Assembly: GCA_013416405.1 (NCBI GenBank)
Contig: JACCET010000008.1
Location: 62,001 to 126,000 of the forward strand
From: Alcaligenaceae bacterium
Lineage (GTDB): Bacteria; Pseudomonadota; Gammaproteobacteria; Burkholderiales; Burkholderiaceae_B
DNA length: 64,000 nt
Reading direction: 5' to 3'
Below are positions 18,090 to 27,246 of this stretch, in pieces. Each line of letters opens with the position of its first letter. The stretch's first letter is position 1. Position numbers and translations under genes: made by a program. The notes beneath the pieces were generated by a model that worked only from the letters and a program-made list of their open reading frames with translations, was not told where the DNA came from and did not search any database.

Positions 18090-20189
18090 TTAGAACTTGT
18101 AGCTCAGGCCTGCGCTGACACTGCGGCCATTGCCGGGCAAGTAACCGGGTGCGGTTGCCACCGATACATTGCGTATGGCGTAGCTGCTGATGTAGCGGCG
18201 ATCGGTCAGGTTATCGGCCGCCAGCCAGGCATTCCAGTGTTTGTCGTGCTGGTAGGCGACCTTGAAGCCCAGCAGCGCGTACGAGTTCTGTTCGGTACCG
18301 GGAACATTGGCATGGTTGACGGGTGTGTCTGAAGGCATCCAGCGCAGGTTGGGGCCAAAGCGCAATCCGCCTTTGCGGTACATCAGCTCGGCGCTGATCA
18401 GATGACGCGGCACGCCTGCAATCCGGTTGCCGCTGTACTCGCCGCCGCGAAAGCGAAAGTCGCTGAACGTGTAGGCGATGCGGTAGTCGAAAGCGCCCAT
18501 GGCGGGTCCGGGCAACGTACCATTCAGACCGGCCTCAAGACCCTGATGCCGGGTGCGGTCGGTGTAGTTGAAGGTGCCCGCCGAGCCAAAGCCCGACGCG
18601 TTGGTCACGCTCATCAGTTCGCCTTCAACATTGCTGCGGTACAGGACCAGCGACCAGTTGGCGGCATGGCGCCCATCGAGCAGGCGGCCTTCGGCTCCCA
18701 GTTCGTACGTGGTGGCACGTTGTACATCGAGTTCGTTGATGGTGGTGCTTGCCAGGCCCAACATGGGGTTCTGGACACTGCCTGTGATGATTTCCCAATA
18801 ACTCGGAGCTTCGTTGCTGCGGCTGATATTGGCAAACATGCGCAGACGCTCGTTGGGCTGCCAGATCACGCCGATTTTAGGGCTGGCATAGGACCAGTCC
18901 TGATCCATGCGTTGACCTGTTGTCTTGTTGCGGGTGTCGCGCGCGGCCTGGGTGTACTTGATGTCGCCGATCAGGCTCCATTCCGGCGTGACATGCCATT
19001 GCAGTCCCAGCAGGGCGCTGCGGTTCTCTGCCTGCAGGTCAAAGTTGCCAAAGCGATTCAGGTTGCTGCCGTTGACAGGGCTGACGATATACAGGTCGCG
19101 GTCCAGATTGCTGCGTGCCCAATCCAGCGCAAGGCGATAGTCCAGTGTGTTCCATTTGCCGGCCAGTTCCCACTGCGCGCCGTAGGTGTCTCCTTTGGTG
19201 GGGGTGGAAACGGTGGGCTCGGTAAAGGTGTCGTCAAGATTTTGCCAGTAGATCCCGAAAGTCTGATTCAGGTTCTCGGTGCCCCAGTAAGTACGGTTGG
19301 CCAGGCGCAGCTGTTCGGTTTTGCGATGCGGATCACGCAGGTAGATATTGGGTTGGTCGCCGGGCTGGTCTCCCATGACGCCGCGTGGATCGTCCCAGAC
19401 ACGGGTCTTGGGTACGACAGTGGGAATATCAAATGCCAGGTCGGTGTACGACAGATAGGTGCGATTCTCGAAGTTTTCGCCACGCACGCCGAAGTTGCCG
19501 TGGAATGCCGTGCGCTCGGAGTCGGAGTGGTGCCGGTATCCTTCGGCTTTGTCGTAGCTCAGGGCAATGCGACCGTCCAGCCTTTCGCCTTCCAGGCCTT
19601 TGGCGGCATGCAGGCCCAGACGCCCGAAGCTGCCGCCTTCCACACTGATGACATCGTTTCCTGTGCCTGTGAATGACTGGAAATCGAGCTCGCCGCCCAG
19701 GGTGGTTGCGCCCGCAGACAGGGCATTGGCGCCACGGCGCACGCTGATCTGGCGGGCATTGCGCGGTTCCAGCAAGCCAATGACGAATGAGCCGTCGGCT
19801 TCATTCAGGGGCAGGCCGTCCTGCATGAGCAGCACGCCGCGATTGAGAGGATTGCTTTGTATGCCCGAACCCCGGATATTCAGCCGGGGCTGGTCGATAC
19901 CGCCAAAGAAGTCCTGCACCACAATACCGGGCTGGAAGTCCAGTGCATCGCGCAGGGTGACGAGCCTGACTTCATCTTGCGGGATGATCAGATTGGTGCC
20001 GCCGGGAATGCGTTCAAGCTTGGCGCGCTCTGTGGTGGGATTGGGTTGCAATGGTGAAGCTGCAGCGTCGCTGGTGATGACGATGGGAGCAAGCGTTGCG
20101 GGCTGTTGGGCTTGCGCGCCGGACAGCCATAGGGCGCCCAGGGTGGCGCTCAGCACAAGTCGTGGGAAAGGGCTGGAAGTGAGAGACAT
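18090..20189 (-). CDS. TonB-dependent outer membrane receptor
   Basis: This is a 22-strand outer-membrane gated porin, powered by TonB, for a scarce ligand. I start it at the ATG at 20189 (MSLTSSPFPRLV), because the open frame beyond this has no signal-peptide character. The resulting 699-residue protein has a signal peptide ending AQAQ, a TonB box-like APIVITSD, plug-domain blocks (LRDALDFQPGIV, LNIRGSGIQ) and a C-terminal aromatic residue (SAGLSYKF) for BAM recognition. It lies downstream of a CopD-like gene and an ABC importer and is likely the last gene of that operon. The ligand is unresolved; a candidate Fur box at the operon head suggests iron. Confidence 0.93.
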   Translation of the reverse strand: MSLTSSPFPRLVLSATLGALWLSGAQAQQPATLAPIVITSDAAASPLQPNPTTERAKLERIPGGTNLIIPQDEVRLVTLRDALDFQPGIVVQDFFGGIDQPRLNIRGSGIQSNPLNRGVLLMQDGLPLNEADGSFVIGLLEPRNARQISVRRGANALSAGATTLGGELDFQSFTGTGNDVISVEGGSFGRLGLHAAKGLEGERLDGRIALSYDKAEGYRHHSDSERTAFHGNFGVRGENFENRTYLSYTDLAFDIPTVVPKTRVWDDPRGVMGDQPGDQPNIYLRDPHRKTEQLRLANRTYWGTENLNQTFGIYWQNLDDTFTEPTVSTPTKGDTYGAQWELAGKWNTLDYRLALDWARSNLDRDLYIVSPVNGSNLNRFGNFDLQAENRSALLGLQWHVTPEWSLIGDIKYTQAARDTRNKTTGQRMDQDWSYASPKIGVIWQPNERLRMFANISRSNEAPSYWEIITGSVQNPMLGLASTTINELDVQRATTYELGAEGRLLDGRHAANWSLVLYRSNVEGELMSVTNASGFGSAGTFNYTDRTRHQGLEAGLNGTLPGPAMGAFDYRIAYTFSDFRFRGGEYSGNRIAGVPRHLISAELMYRKGGLRFGPNLRWMPSDTPVNHANVPGTEQNSYALLGFKVAYQHDKHWNAWLAADNLTDRRYISSYAIRNVSVATAPGYLPGNGRSVSAGLSYKF

Positions 20190-20220
20190 GTTTTGCCTGC
20201 GGAAATAGTTATTGGTGTTG

Positions 20221-20661
20221 TTACCAGTGCAGGTAGAACATCGCCTTGGCAAGCAGGACGATGCCTACCATGTGACAGAACACGCTGATGTGGATGTACT
20301 TGAAATGTATGGAGCGCAGCTTGCCTTTCTTGCCCAGTGTCATGGCGGTCAGGAAGTGTCCGAAAACGCTCAGGGCAAGGATGATCTTGATGGTCAGCAG
20401 CAGGCCAAAACTGCTGTCCAGTGGATGGGCCAGGGCGGCTCGGTGATACCAGGCCATGCCTATTCCGGCGCCGTACAGTACCAGCAGCACCCATGGCATC
20501 AGGCGGCGTGCCCGCGAGGCTATGGCCGTTTCCATGGTGCGCATTACGTCTCGCGGCACGTGTTTGCGCACGCCTTCCAGGAATATGACTTCAAAAAATA
20601 CCGTGCCTATGAAGAGCAGGGCGGCAAATAGATGCAGGGTTAGCAGAAGGGGGTAACTCAT
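20221..20661 (-). CDS. CopD-like four-helix integral membrane protein
   Basis: This is a 146-residue inner-membrane protein with four predicted helices (about 5-27, 52-72, 84-106, 122-143). Histidines sit within or at the ends of helices (LLTLHLFAALLF, SIHFKYIHISVFCHMV), a layout seen in CopD/YphA-type copper or heme-associated proteins. It overlaps the upstream ABC ATPase gene by 4 bases and precedes the TonB receptor by 31 bases, so it belongs to this uptake operon. Its precise role is unknown. Confidence 0.75.
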   Translation of the reverse strand: MSYPLLLTLHLFAALLFIGTVFFEVIFLEGVRKHVPRDVMRTMETAIASRARRLMPWVLLVLYGAGIGMAWYHRAALAHPLDSSFGLLLTIKIILALSVFGHFLTAMTLGKKGKLRSIHFKYIHISVFCHMVGIVLLAKAMFYLHW

Positions 20662-21353
20662 GATGATAGTGGTTCCTGATTTAGCAAAGTGCGGTGTAGC
20701 ATCTGGGCGACTTCCTGGCGGCTGGCCGCAGAATTGCCCAATTCAAATAACTTGGTTTTTCGGTCGGTGATCAGCACACAACGCTCGACCATATCGACCA
20801 GCTCGTGGGGGTGATGGCTGATGCACAGCATGGCCGCGCCGGTGTCCGCGGCACATTGAACGCAGAGTTGGCCCAGGTCGGCGCGCAGGGCCGGGTCCAG
20901 CGCGCTGAAGGGTTCGTCCAGCAGCAACAGGTCGGGTTCCAGCGCAAAGGCGCGGGCCAGCGCGGCACGCTGGGCCATGCCACCGGAAAGTTCGTGCGGC
21001 CAGGCTTGAGCCGAGGCGGCCAGGCCCACCCGGGCCAGCCAGTGTTGGGCCCTGGCCTGTGCCTGCTGCGGGGACAGCCCGGCGGCCAGCAAGGGAATTT
21101 CAATGTTCTGATGTATGCGACGCCAGGGCAGCAGGCGCGGCTCCTGGAAAACCAGCAGGGGGTGCCGATAGCTATTGAGGCAGGCGCCACTGCTGGTGGC
21201 CAGCAAGCCGGCCGCCATTTTGAGCAATGAGCTTTTTCCTGTGCCGCTGGCCCCCAGAAGGCCGACGCGCTCGCCTGGGCGTAGAAAAAAGTCTATGTTG
21301 TCCAGAACGGCAACCGTTCCGAAGTTCAATGAAACGGCGCGCAGCTCAAGCAT
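20658..21353 (-). CDS. ABC transporter ATP-binding protein (NitT/TauT type)
   Basis: ATPase of a NitT/TauT/Ssu-type importer, 231 residues. Motifs are Walker A GASGTGKSS, Q-loop FQEPRLLPW, signature ELSGGMAQR, Walker B LLLLDEPFSALD and switch His in ISHHPHELV. The FQEPRLLPWRR block is typical of SsuB/TauB. It overlaps the permease gene by 8 bases and the CopD-like gene by 4. The C-terminal tail after residue 190 is short and variable. Confidence 0.92.
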   Translation of the reverse strand: MLELRAVSLNFGTVAVLDNIDFFLRPGERVGLLGASGTGKSSLLKMAAGLLATSSGACLNSYRHPLLVFQEPRLLPWRRIHQNIEIPLLAAGLSPQQAQARAQHWLARVGLAASAQAWPHELSGGMAQRAALARAFALEPDLLLLDEPFSALDPALRADLGQLCVQCAADTGAAMLCISHHPHELVDMVERCVLITDRKTKLFELGNSAASRQEVAQMLHRTLLNQEPLSS

Positions 21354-22128
21354 GGCTGGGCTCCTGCCATTGGGTCAGGCGGCGCTGCACTGGCTGCAGC
21401 AGCGCGAATTCAAGCGCCGCCACCAGGAGCAGTATCAGTATGACCCAGGCGTAAAGCTCGCCGCTGTCAAAGGTGCTGCGCGCATTGGCCAGCGCAAAGC
21501 CGGCGCCGCTGTCGGCACCCAGCACTTCGGCCATGACCACCAGCCGCACGCCGCCGCAAGTGGCAATCAGGAGTGCGGCGGTCAGGGGCGCGGCCAACGC
21601 GGGCATGTAAAGGTGGCGCAGCCGCAACCAGGGCCCGAAGCGATAGACATGCGTCATTTCCACCAGCGACCTATCGACCATTTGCATGCCTTTGACGGTG
21701 TTTACGTACATGCCGGGCACCATCATCAGCACAGTTATGAAGATCACCATGGACGAGCCCAGTCCGAACCAGAGCATCGCCAGCACGACCACGATGACAG
21801 GGGGAATGGCCATGAGCAGCCAGCGCAGCGGTTCAAGCAGCCCGCGCAGCCTGGCGTTGTGGCCGGCCAGTACGCCCAGGGAAAAGCCAATCAGGCAGCC
21901 GGTGCCCACACCTATGGCTATGCGAGTCAGGCTGGCGCCGGCATGCTCCCGGAAAGCAGCACTTTGCACTAGGTTGGCGGCTGCGCGTAGTGTCTGTAGG
22001 GGCGTGGCCATCAGCAAGGGCCCCATATAACGGGCCGCTAGCTCCCAGCCGGCCAAAATGAGCAATACCCCGGCCAGTGAGCAGAGCCGCGAGGTGCGTT
22101 GCGGTTTGCTCAGCATCATGTTTTTCAT
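21346..22128 (-). CDS. ABC transporter permease (NitT/TauT type)
   Basis: This is a 260-residue inner-membrane permease with about six helices and the BPD_transp_1 fold of SsuC/TauC proteins. N-terminal LAGVLLILAGWELAARY and the IPPVIVVVLAMLWFGLG block are typical; the EAA-like loop is shortened (VYRFGPWLRLRHLYMPALAAP). It overlaps the binding-protein gene by 4 bases, so translation is coupled with its partners. Confidence 0.91.
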   Translation of the reverse strand: MKNMMLSKPQRTSRLCSLAGVLLILAGWELAARYMGPLLMATPLQTLRAAANLVQSAAFREHAGASLTRIAIGVGTGCLIGFSLGVLAGHNARLRGLLEPLRWLLMAIPPVIVVVLAMLWFGLGSSMVIFITVLMMVPGMYVNTVKGMQMVDRSLVEMTHVYRFGPWLRLRHLYMPALAAPLTAALLIATCGGVRLVVMAEVLGADSGAGFALANARSTFDSGELYAWVILILLLVAALEFALLQPVQRRLTQWQEPSHA

Positions 22129-23114
22129 GGCCCGTAAAACGCTGCGTCGGGCAGGCGGCCGCCTATGGCCTGCAGGTTATGCTTGCCCAGCAAGGAATAC
22201 AGAGCTTCCAGCTGTGGCCGCACGCTGCTGGCCGAGCGACTGTCCAGGCGTGTGGAACGGATGGCGCTTTCGACCGCTTCAGCGGGCAGATGAGGGATGT
22301 AGTCGTGCACCAGCCGGGCGCAGTCCCGGGGTTGCGTTGTGCACCAGGCGGCTGAGTGTGCATAGGCTTGCTCCATGGCGCGGCTTAGTTCGATATCGTC
22401 TGCAACGGTTGAATTGGCCATGATGCCGGCCTGGGGCAGTTCGGCCTGTTCGGGAAAGCTGGTGCGCCAGCTTGCTTCCAGGCTTTCGACTTTTTGCAAC
22501 GGTGCGCCATTTTGTTGCTGATTGCGCCATATCAGCAGCGATGCCGTGGGTTCGACCAATAACGCATTCTGGCCCTGGCCGGTAAGCATGAGTGCGATCG
22601 CGTCTTGCGAGTCTCGAGTGTGGCGCAGGCTAACCTGCTGGTCGGCGGGAAAATTCTGTTTGGCCAGCAAGGCGTCGAGCAAGGCGGCAGGTAAGTCGCG
22701 CTGAAAAGGCACCAGCAGTTCCCGACCAGCCAGGTCGGCAAAGCTCTTGACTTCGGGGTCGCGGCTGACCAGCCACAGAATGCCCCAAACCGATATATTC
22801 AGCAGTCGTACTGGTGCCCCGCGATTGGCCATGAGCGCAGGCAGATTGCTGGGCGTTGCGCTGAAATCGATTTCTTTCTTGGCCAGCAGAACGCGCAGTT
22901 GATCGGGGTTTTGCCATAGCCGGAAGGTAAGCTTGTCGGTGTACTCGGAAAGGGCACCGGTTTCGACCATATGCAACAAGGGATAGGTGACCACTGCGGC
23001 GGGGCCGGCCAGTGTCAGGGTGTTGTATTTCTTGGCCGTCTGTGCCGCAGACGCTGCCGTCGTCAGGCCCAAAAGCAGGCTAAGGGCCAAGGTGGCATAG
23101 CGTTTGTACAGCAT
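22125..23114 (-). CDS. ABC transporter substrate-binding protein (SsuA/NMT1-like)
   Basis: This is a 329-residue periplasmic binding protein with a signal peptide (MLYKRYATLALSLLLGL, cleavage near SAAQ at 24). The mature part has the NMT1/THI5-like fold pattern, with KEIDFSATPSNLPALM matching the ligand-loop region of SsuA/TauA relatives. It leads the operon binding protein, permease, ATPase, CopD-like protein, TonB receptor. No residue set points to sulfonate, nitrate or pyrimidine as ligand. Confidence 0.88.
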   Translation of the reverse strand: MLYKRYATLALSLLLGLTTAASAAQTAKKYNTLTLAGPAAVVTYPLLHMVETGALSEYTDKLTFRLWQNPDQLRVLLAKKEIDFSATPSNLPALMANRGAPVRLLNISVWGILWLVSRDPEVKSFADLAGRELLVPFQRDLPAALLDALLAKQNFPADQQVSLRHTRDSQDAIALMLTGQGQNALLVEPTASLLIWRNQQQNGAPLQKVESLEASWRTSFPEQAELPQAGIMANSTVADDIELSRAMEQAYAHSAAWCTTQPRDCARLVHDYIPHLPAEAVESAIRSTRLDSRSASSVRPQLEALYSLLGKHNLQAIGGRLPDAAFYGP

Positions 23115-23133
23115 TTTTTTGACGGATCCTGTT

Positions 23134-23152
23134 GTTAACGATTCTCAATCTC
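23134..23152 (-). promoter_or_regulatory. candidate Fur box upstream of the TonB/ABC operon
   Basis: Read on the minus strand, the site is GAGATT GAGAAT C GTTAAC, which resembles the Fur consensus GATAAT GATAAT N ATTATC with about 13 of 18 hexamer positions matching. It lies 20-38 bases upstream of the binding-protein ATG, a normal position for repression. This is consistent with, but does not prove, iron control. Confidence 0.35.
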
Positions 23153-23375
23153 AATAATTACATGCTTTCGCCTTGGTAGCCATGATCCAAATCAAGCTTT
23201 CTTGATTGGACTGCGAGCTACCGGTGTGCCGTGCCGTTTGCCAGCGGCAGTCGTGTCCCCAAAGCGATCGTGGCTGCCCATTGGCGCGGGAAATGGAATA
23301 AACTGATTCAATCTCAGGCAGGTCCGGTCCGCAAGGTGGAGCCTGCAATTCAATGGTCTGAATACAAGGAAGGTA

Positions 23376-25061
23376 ATGAGCTCGTCCAAACGTCTGCGGT
23401 CTGCCAACATCACCCAGGGGCCGGCCCGCGCACCCAATCGTTCCATGTACTACGCTCTGGGCTACAAGGAAGAAGATTTCAACAAGCCCATGGTCGGTGT
23501 GGCCAACGGGCATAGCACCATTACGCCCTGTAATAGCGGCCTGCAGAAACTGGCCGACGCGGCTATCGAGGCCATCGAGACCTCGGGCGGCAATGCGCAG
23601 GTCTTTGGCACGCCCACGATTTCCGATGGCATGGCCATGGGCACTGAAGGCATGAAATATTCGCTGGTCTCGCGCGAAGTCATTGCCGATTGCGTTGAAA
23701 CGTGTGTGCAGGGCCAGTGGATGGATGGCGTCGTCGTGATCGGCGGTTGCGATAAAAACATGCCAGGCGGAATGATGGGCATGCTGCGTGCCAACGTGCC
23801 GTCCATCTATGTGTATGGCGGCACCATATTGCCGGGCCGCTTGAACAATAAAGACCTGAACATCGTCAGCGTATTCGAGGCCGTTGGTGAAAACGCGGCC
23901 GGCCGCATGAGCGACCATGAGCTCAAGCAGATCGAACTGCATGCGATTCCAGGGCCTGGTTCTTGCGGTGGCATGTATACGGCCAACACCATGAGCTCGG
24001 CCTTCGAGGCGCTGGGCATGAGCCTGCCGTATTCGTCCACCATGGCCAATGTGCACGACGAAAAAACGCAGTCGGCGGCCGAGTCGGCCCGCGTGCTGCT
24101 CAAGGCCATCGAACTCGACCTTAAGCCGCGTGACATCGTCACCCGCAAATCCATAGAAAATGCAGTCAGCGTAGTGATGGCCACAGGCGGCTCAACCAAC
24201 GCCGTCCTGCATATCCTGGCCATCGCGCATGCGGCCGGCGTCGAATGGACCATCGATGATTTTGAACGTGTGCGTCAGCGCGTACCGGTTATCTGCGACC
24301 TCAAGCCTAGCGGCCAGTACCTGGCGGTCGATTTCCATCAGGCGGGCGGCGTGCCGCAGGTCATGAAGATGTTGCTCAATGCCGGCTTGATCAATGGCGA
24401 TTGCATCACTATTACCGGGCAAACGATTGCCGAGCAGCTGGCCAACATACCCGATACACCCAGCACCGAGCAGAAGGTTATCCGCACTCTTGACAAGGCC
24501 TTGTACAAGCAGGGGCATCTGGCCATTCTCAAGGGCAATCTGTCGCCCGAAGGCGCCGTGGCCAAAATTACGGGGCTGAAGAATCCGGTCATTACGGGCC
24601 CTGCACGTGTGTTTGACGACGAGCAATCGGCGCTCCAGGCCATTCTTGATGGCAAGATCAAGGCGGGCGACGTCATGATCCTGCGCTATCTGGGCCCCAA
24701 GGGCGGCCCAGGCATGCCGGAAATGCTGGCGCCTACGGGGGCCCTGATAGGCGCCGGCCTGGGCGATTCCGTTGGCCTGATCACTGATGGCCGGTTCTCG
24801 GGCGGTACCTGGGGCATGGTGGTTGGCCATGTGGCGCCTGAAGCGGCTGTGGGCGGTACCATTGCCTTGGTGCAAGAAAACGATTCCGTCACCATCGATG
24901 CGCGCCAACTGTTGCTGCAGCTGAATGTTCCCGATGCCGAAATCGAAAACCGGCGTGCGGTATGGAAGGCGCCAGCACCGCGTTATACGCGTGGTGTGCA
25001 GGCCAAGTTTGCTTTCAATGCATCCACTGCCAGTACCGGCGCCGTGCTGGATAACTTCTAA
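23376..25061 (+). CDS. ilvD: dihydroxy-acid dehydratase
   Basis: IlvD dehydrates 2,3-dihydroxy-isovalerate and 2,3-dihydroxy-3-methylvalerate in valine, isoleucine and pantothenate synthesis. The 561-residue protein carries three candidate iron-sulfur cysteines: Cys52 (ITPCNSGL), Cys125 (GGCDKNMPG) and Cys197 ([14 protein letters not shown]). Its length is that of the shorter DHAD class, against about 616 residues for the E. coli enzyme. AAGGAAGGTA precedes the ATG. It stands alone as a transcription unit ending at a hairpin at 25074. Confidence 0.97.
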   Translation: MSSSKRLRSANITQGPARAPNRSMYYALGYKEEDFNKPMVGVANGHSTITPCNSGLQKLADAAIEAIETSGGNAQVFGTPTISDGMAMGTEGMKYSLVSREVIADCVETCVQGQWMDGVVVIGGCDKNMPGGMMGMLRANVPSIYVYGGTILPGRLNNKDLNIVSVFEAVGENAAGRMSDHELKQIELHAIPGPGSCGGMYTANTMSSAFEALGMSLPYSSTMANVHDEKTQSAAESARVLLKAIELDLKPRDIVTRKSIENAVSVVMATGGSTNAVLHILAIAHAAGVEWTIDDFERVRQRVPVICDLKPSGQYLAVDFHQAGGVPQVMKMLLNAGLINGDCITITGQTIAEQLANIPDTPSTEQKVIRTLDKALYKQGHLAILKGNLSPEGAVAKITGLKNPVITGPARVFDDEQSALQAILDGKIKAGDVMILRYLGPKGGPGMPEMLAPTGALIGAGLGDSVGLITDGRFSGGTWGMVVGHVAPEAAVGGTIALVQENDSVTIDARQLLLQLNVPDAEIENRRAVWKAPAPRYTRGVQAKFAFNASTASTGAVLDNF

Positions 25062-25073
25062 AACTGCTGAATA

Positions 25074-25093
25074 GGCCCAGCTATGGCTGGGCC
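25074..25093. terminator. hairpin between convergent ilvD and MFS genes
   Basis: GGCCCAGC pairs with GCTGGGCC around TATG, a perfect 8-bp stem. It begins 13 bases after the ilvD stop and overlaps the last codons of the opposing MFS gene, so it can serve rightward transcription. Confidence 0.6.
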
Positions 25094-26283
25094 GCGAAGG
25101 TGGCCCGGTAGCGCCAGAGCAGCCACAGGCAGATTGTCACGGGTACCGTCAACGAGGCAAAAGCTGCGCCATAGCTGCCCGTCAGGGTGGCGATCAGGCC
25201 GAATAACGGCGGCCCAACCACCACTCCCAGAAAGGTCATCGCCAATGTGCCGCCTGTGGCGACACTGGCTTGGCCTGCGGGCGCCTGGCGCGCCACTTCG
25301 GCCAGATACACGCCATTCCAGCCTATGGCGCTGCTTCCAAATATTGATAGAACAATCAGTATGAGCCAATACATATTCATGTATTTCAGCAACGGTGTGG
25401 CCAGAGCGCAGACGCCGATAAGCAACGCCAGGCAGGCCAGCATCTTGATGGGGCCCAGGAATCGGTCTGACATATAGCCCCATAGCAAACGTCCGGCCAC
25501 ACCCGCCATTTGAGCAATTGCCAGGATGAAGCCGGCGACGACCAGGCCTATGCTCAAATCTTCGTGCAGGTAAGTCACCATATAGGTGGTGAGCGACACC
25601 TGTGAAATGGAAAAGAGGAAAGATACGGCGCCCAGCACGGCCAGGCTGCGATGGCTGAAGACCAGCCGTAGCGGGCCTGCCAGACCGTTGCCAAACGAAA
25701 GGCGATGGGCCGGATTCTTGTCGGCGTCAAGGGCTGCGCACAGGGGCTGTATGCACAGGGCGCACAACAAACTGGTGAGCGCGACGATAAGAAAGGCCGA
25801 TTGCCAGCCAACGATGCCGCTTAGTCCCGGAACCACTACGCCAGCCAGTACGCCTCCAAGGGGCACACCGGTTTGCTTGATGGAAAACACAAAGGACATA
25901 CGATGTGCCGGTGTGCTCAGGGCCAGCAGGTGAGAACTGGCTGGGGTAATGGGGCCGTAACCCAATCCGATCAGCAAGGCGCCTATGGCCGAGGCAATGG
26001 GTGAGGCGATGGCGCAGACTGAAACCCCTATTGCGCACAGAACCAGGCCCGCCTGGCTGGCGCGTATGGCGCCAAACCGCCGTACCACGCCGCCCGCAAA
26101 TAGGCTTGCCGTCATGGCTCCTGCATAGGCGATGGCTATATACAAGCCCACATAAGCCGCAGATATGCCTATGGACTCAGCCACGGCGGGGGCTACCACC
26201 GGCAAGGTGATCAGGCACATGGCAACCAGGGATTGTACGGCCAGGGTGGCCGTGAGTACGACGGTAGTAGACGGAGAGCTCAT
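25081..26283 (-). CDS. MFS transporter, 12-helix
   Basis: This is a 400-residue major facilitator with about twelve helices in two halves and the cytoplasmic 2-3 loop FAGGVVRRFGAIRAS in place of a canonical motif A. The family resembles the CynX/NarK-like and YbfB-like bacterial MFS proteins. The substrate is unknown. It is monocistronic and divergent from nadE across about 97 bases. Confidence 0.85.
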   Translation of the reverse strand: MSSPSTTVVLTATLAVQSLVAMCLITLPVVAPAVAESIGISAAYVGLYIAIAYAGAMTASLFAGGVVRRFGAIRASQAGLVLCAIGVSVCAIASPIASAIGALLIGLGYGPITPASSHLLALSTPAHRMSFVFSIKQTGVPLGGVLAGVVVPGLSGIVGWQSAFLIVALTSLLCALCIQPLCAALDADKNPAHRLSFGNGLAGPLRLVFSHRSLAVLGAVSFLFSISQVSLTTYMVTYLHEDLSIGLVVAGFILAIAQMAGVAGRLLWGYMSDRFLGPIKMLACLALLIGVCALATPLLKYMNMYWLILIVLSIFGSSAIGWNGVYLAEVARQAPAGQASVATGGTLAMTFLGVVVGPPLFGLIATLTGSYGAAFASLTVPVTICLWLLWRYRATFAAQP

Positions 26284-26380
26284 GCGGGGAAAACCTGTAT
26301 TGTTCTGTGTCGTATCATAGCCCTGCAGGCTGCTTAGATGTAAGTGCAGTCCGTCTTAACACACACTTAAAGGAAATATC

Positions 26381-27214
26381 GTGCCCAACCCCGACTTCTC
26401 CGCTGTCCAGAAAGACATCATTGCTGATCTGTGTGTTGACAGCGTCTTTGACGCTGAACGCGAGATAGAACGCCGCGTGGGTTTTCTGGCTGATTATCTG
26501 CTTTCCACAGGCGCCCGGGCCCTGGTTCTGGGTATCAGCGGGGGTGTCGATTCGTTAACGGGTGGGCTCCTTGCCCAGCGTGCGGTTGAACGGGTACGCA
26601 AGCAGGGGAGAGAAGCCACCTTTGTGACCATGCGTCTGCCCTATGGCGAGCAGCGCGACGAGCACGATGCGCAGGCCTCGCTTGATGTCATACAGGCAGA
26701 TCAGCTGCTTACGGTGAATATCAAGCCGGCGGCTGATGCCATGCTGCAAGCGATACTGAGCGGTGGCACGGTTTTCCGCGATGCGGCGCATCAGGATTTT
26801 CTGCACGGCAACATCAAGGCGCGCCAGCGCATGATCGCCCAGTATGCCGTGGCCGGAGCGCACGGCGGTCTGGTCGTCGGCACAGACCATGCTGCCGAGG
26901 CTTTGATGGGATTCTTCACCAAGTTCGGAGACGGCGCGGCCGACCTGACACCGCTAACCGGCTTGAACAAGCGCCGGGTCAGGGCGCTGGCCCAAGCCAT
27001 GGGCGCGCCCGCAGCGCTAGTCGTGAAGGTGCCTACGGCGGATCTTGAGTCACTGTCGCCTCTTAAACCTGACGAAGATGCCTTTGGTGTCAGCTACGAA
27101 GAAATCGACGACTTCCTGGAAGGCAAGACGGTTTCCGAACAGGCCTATGAGACCATACTGCGTACTTACCGTGGGTCGGAGCACAAACGGTCCCTGCCCA
27201 AGTTTCCAGGATAA
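26381..27214 (+). CDS. nadE: NH3-dependent NAD+ synthetase
   Basis: NadE amidates nicotinic acid adenine dinucleotide to NAD+ using ammonia and ATP. The 277-residue protein lacks the glutaminase domain of the long form. It has the PP-loop ATP motif LGISGGVDSLTGG (about residues 48-60), VVGTDHAAEALMGFFTKFGD and DLTPLTGLNKRRVR. AAAGGAAATATC precedes the start at 26381. Confidence 0.96.
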   Translation: MPNPDFSAVQKDIIADLCVDSVFDAEREIERRVGFLADYLLSTGARALVLGISGGVDSLTGGLLAQRAVERVRKQGREATFVTMRLPYGEQRDEHDAQASLDVIQADQLLTVNIKPAADAMLQAILSGGTVFRDAAHQDFLHGNIKARQRMIAQYAVAGAHGGLVVGTDHAAEALMGFFTKFGDGAADLTPLTGLNKRRVRALAQAMGAPAALVVKVPTADLESLSPLKPDEDAFGVSYEEIDDFLEGKTVSEQAYETILRTYRGSEHKRSLPKFPG

Positions 27215-27217
27215 GGC

Positions 27218-27241
27218 ACCGGCGCCTTGCAGGGCGCCGGT
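27218..27241. terminator. hairpin between convergent nadE and cytochrome c peroxidase genes
   Basis: ACCGGCGCC pairs with GGCGCCGGT around TTGCAG (9 bp). It lies 3 bases after the nadE stop and 5 bases before the stop of the opposing gene, so it can end transcription from both sides. Confidence 0.65.
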
Positions 27242-27246
27242 TGAAC

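Noticed and set aside
18402-19676. Long open frame antisense to the TonB receptor (424 codons)
   Set aside because: Third-position GC bias of the receptor gene explains it; no recognisable domain.
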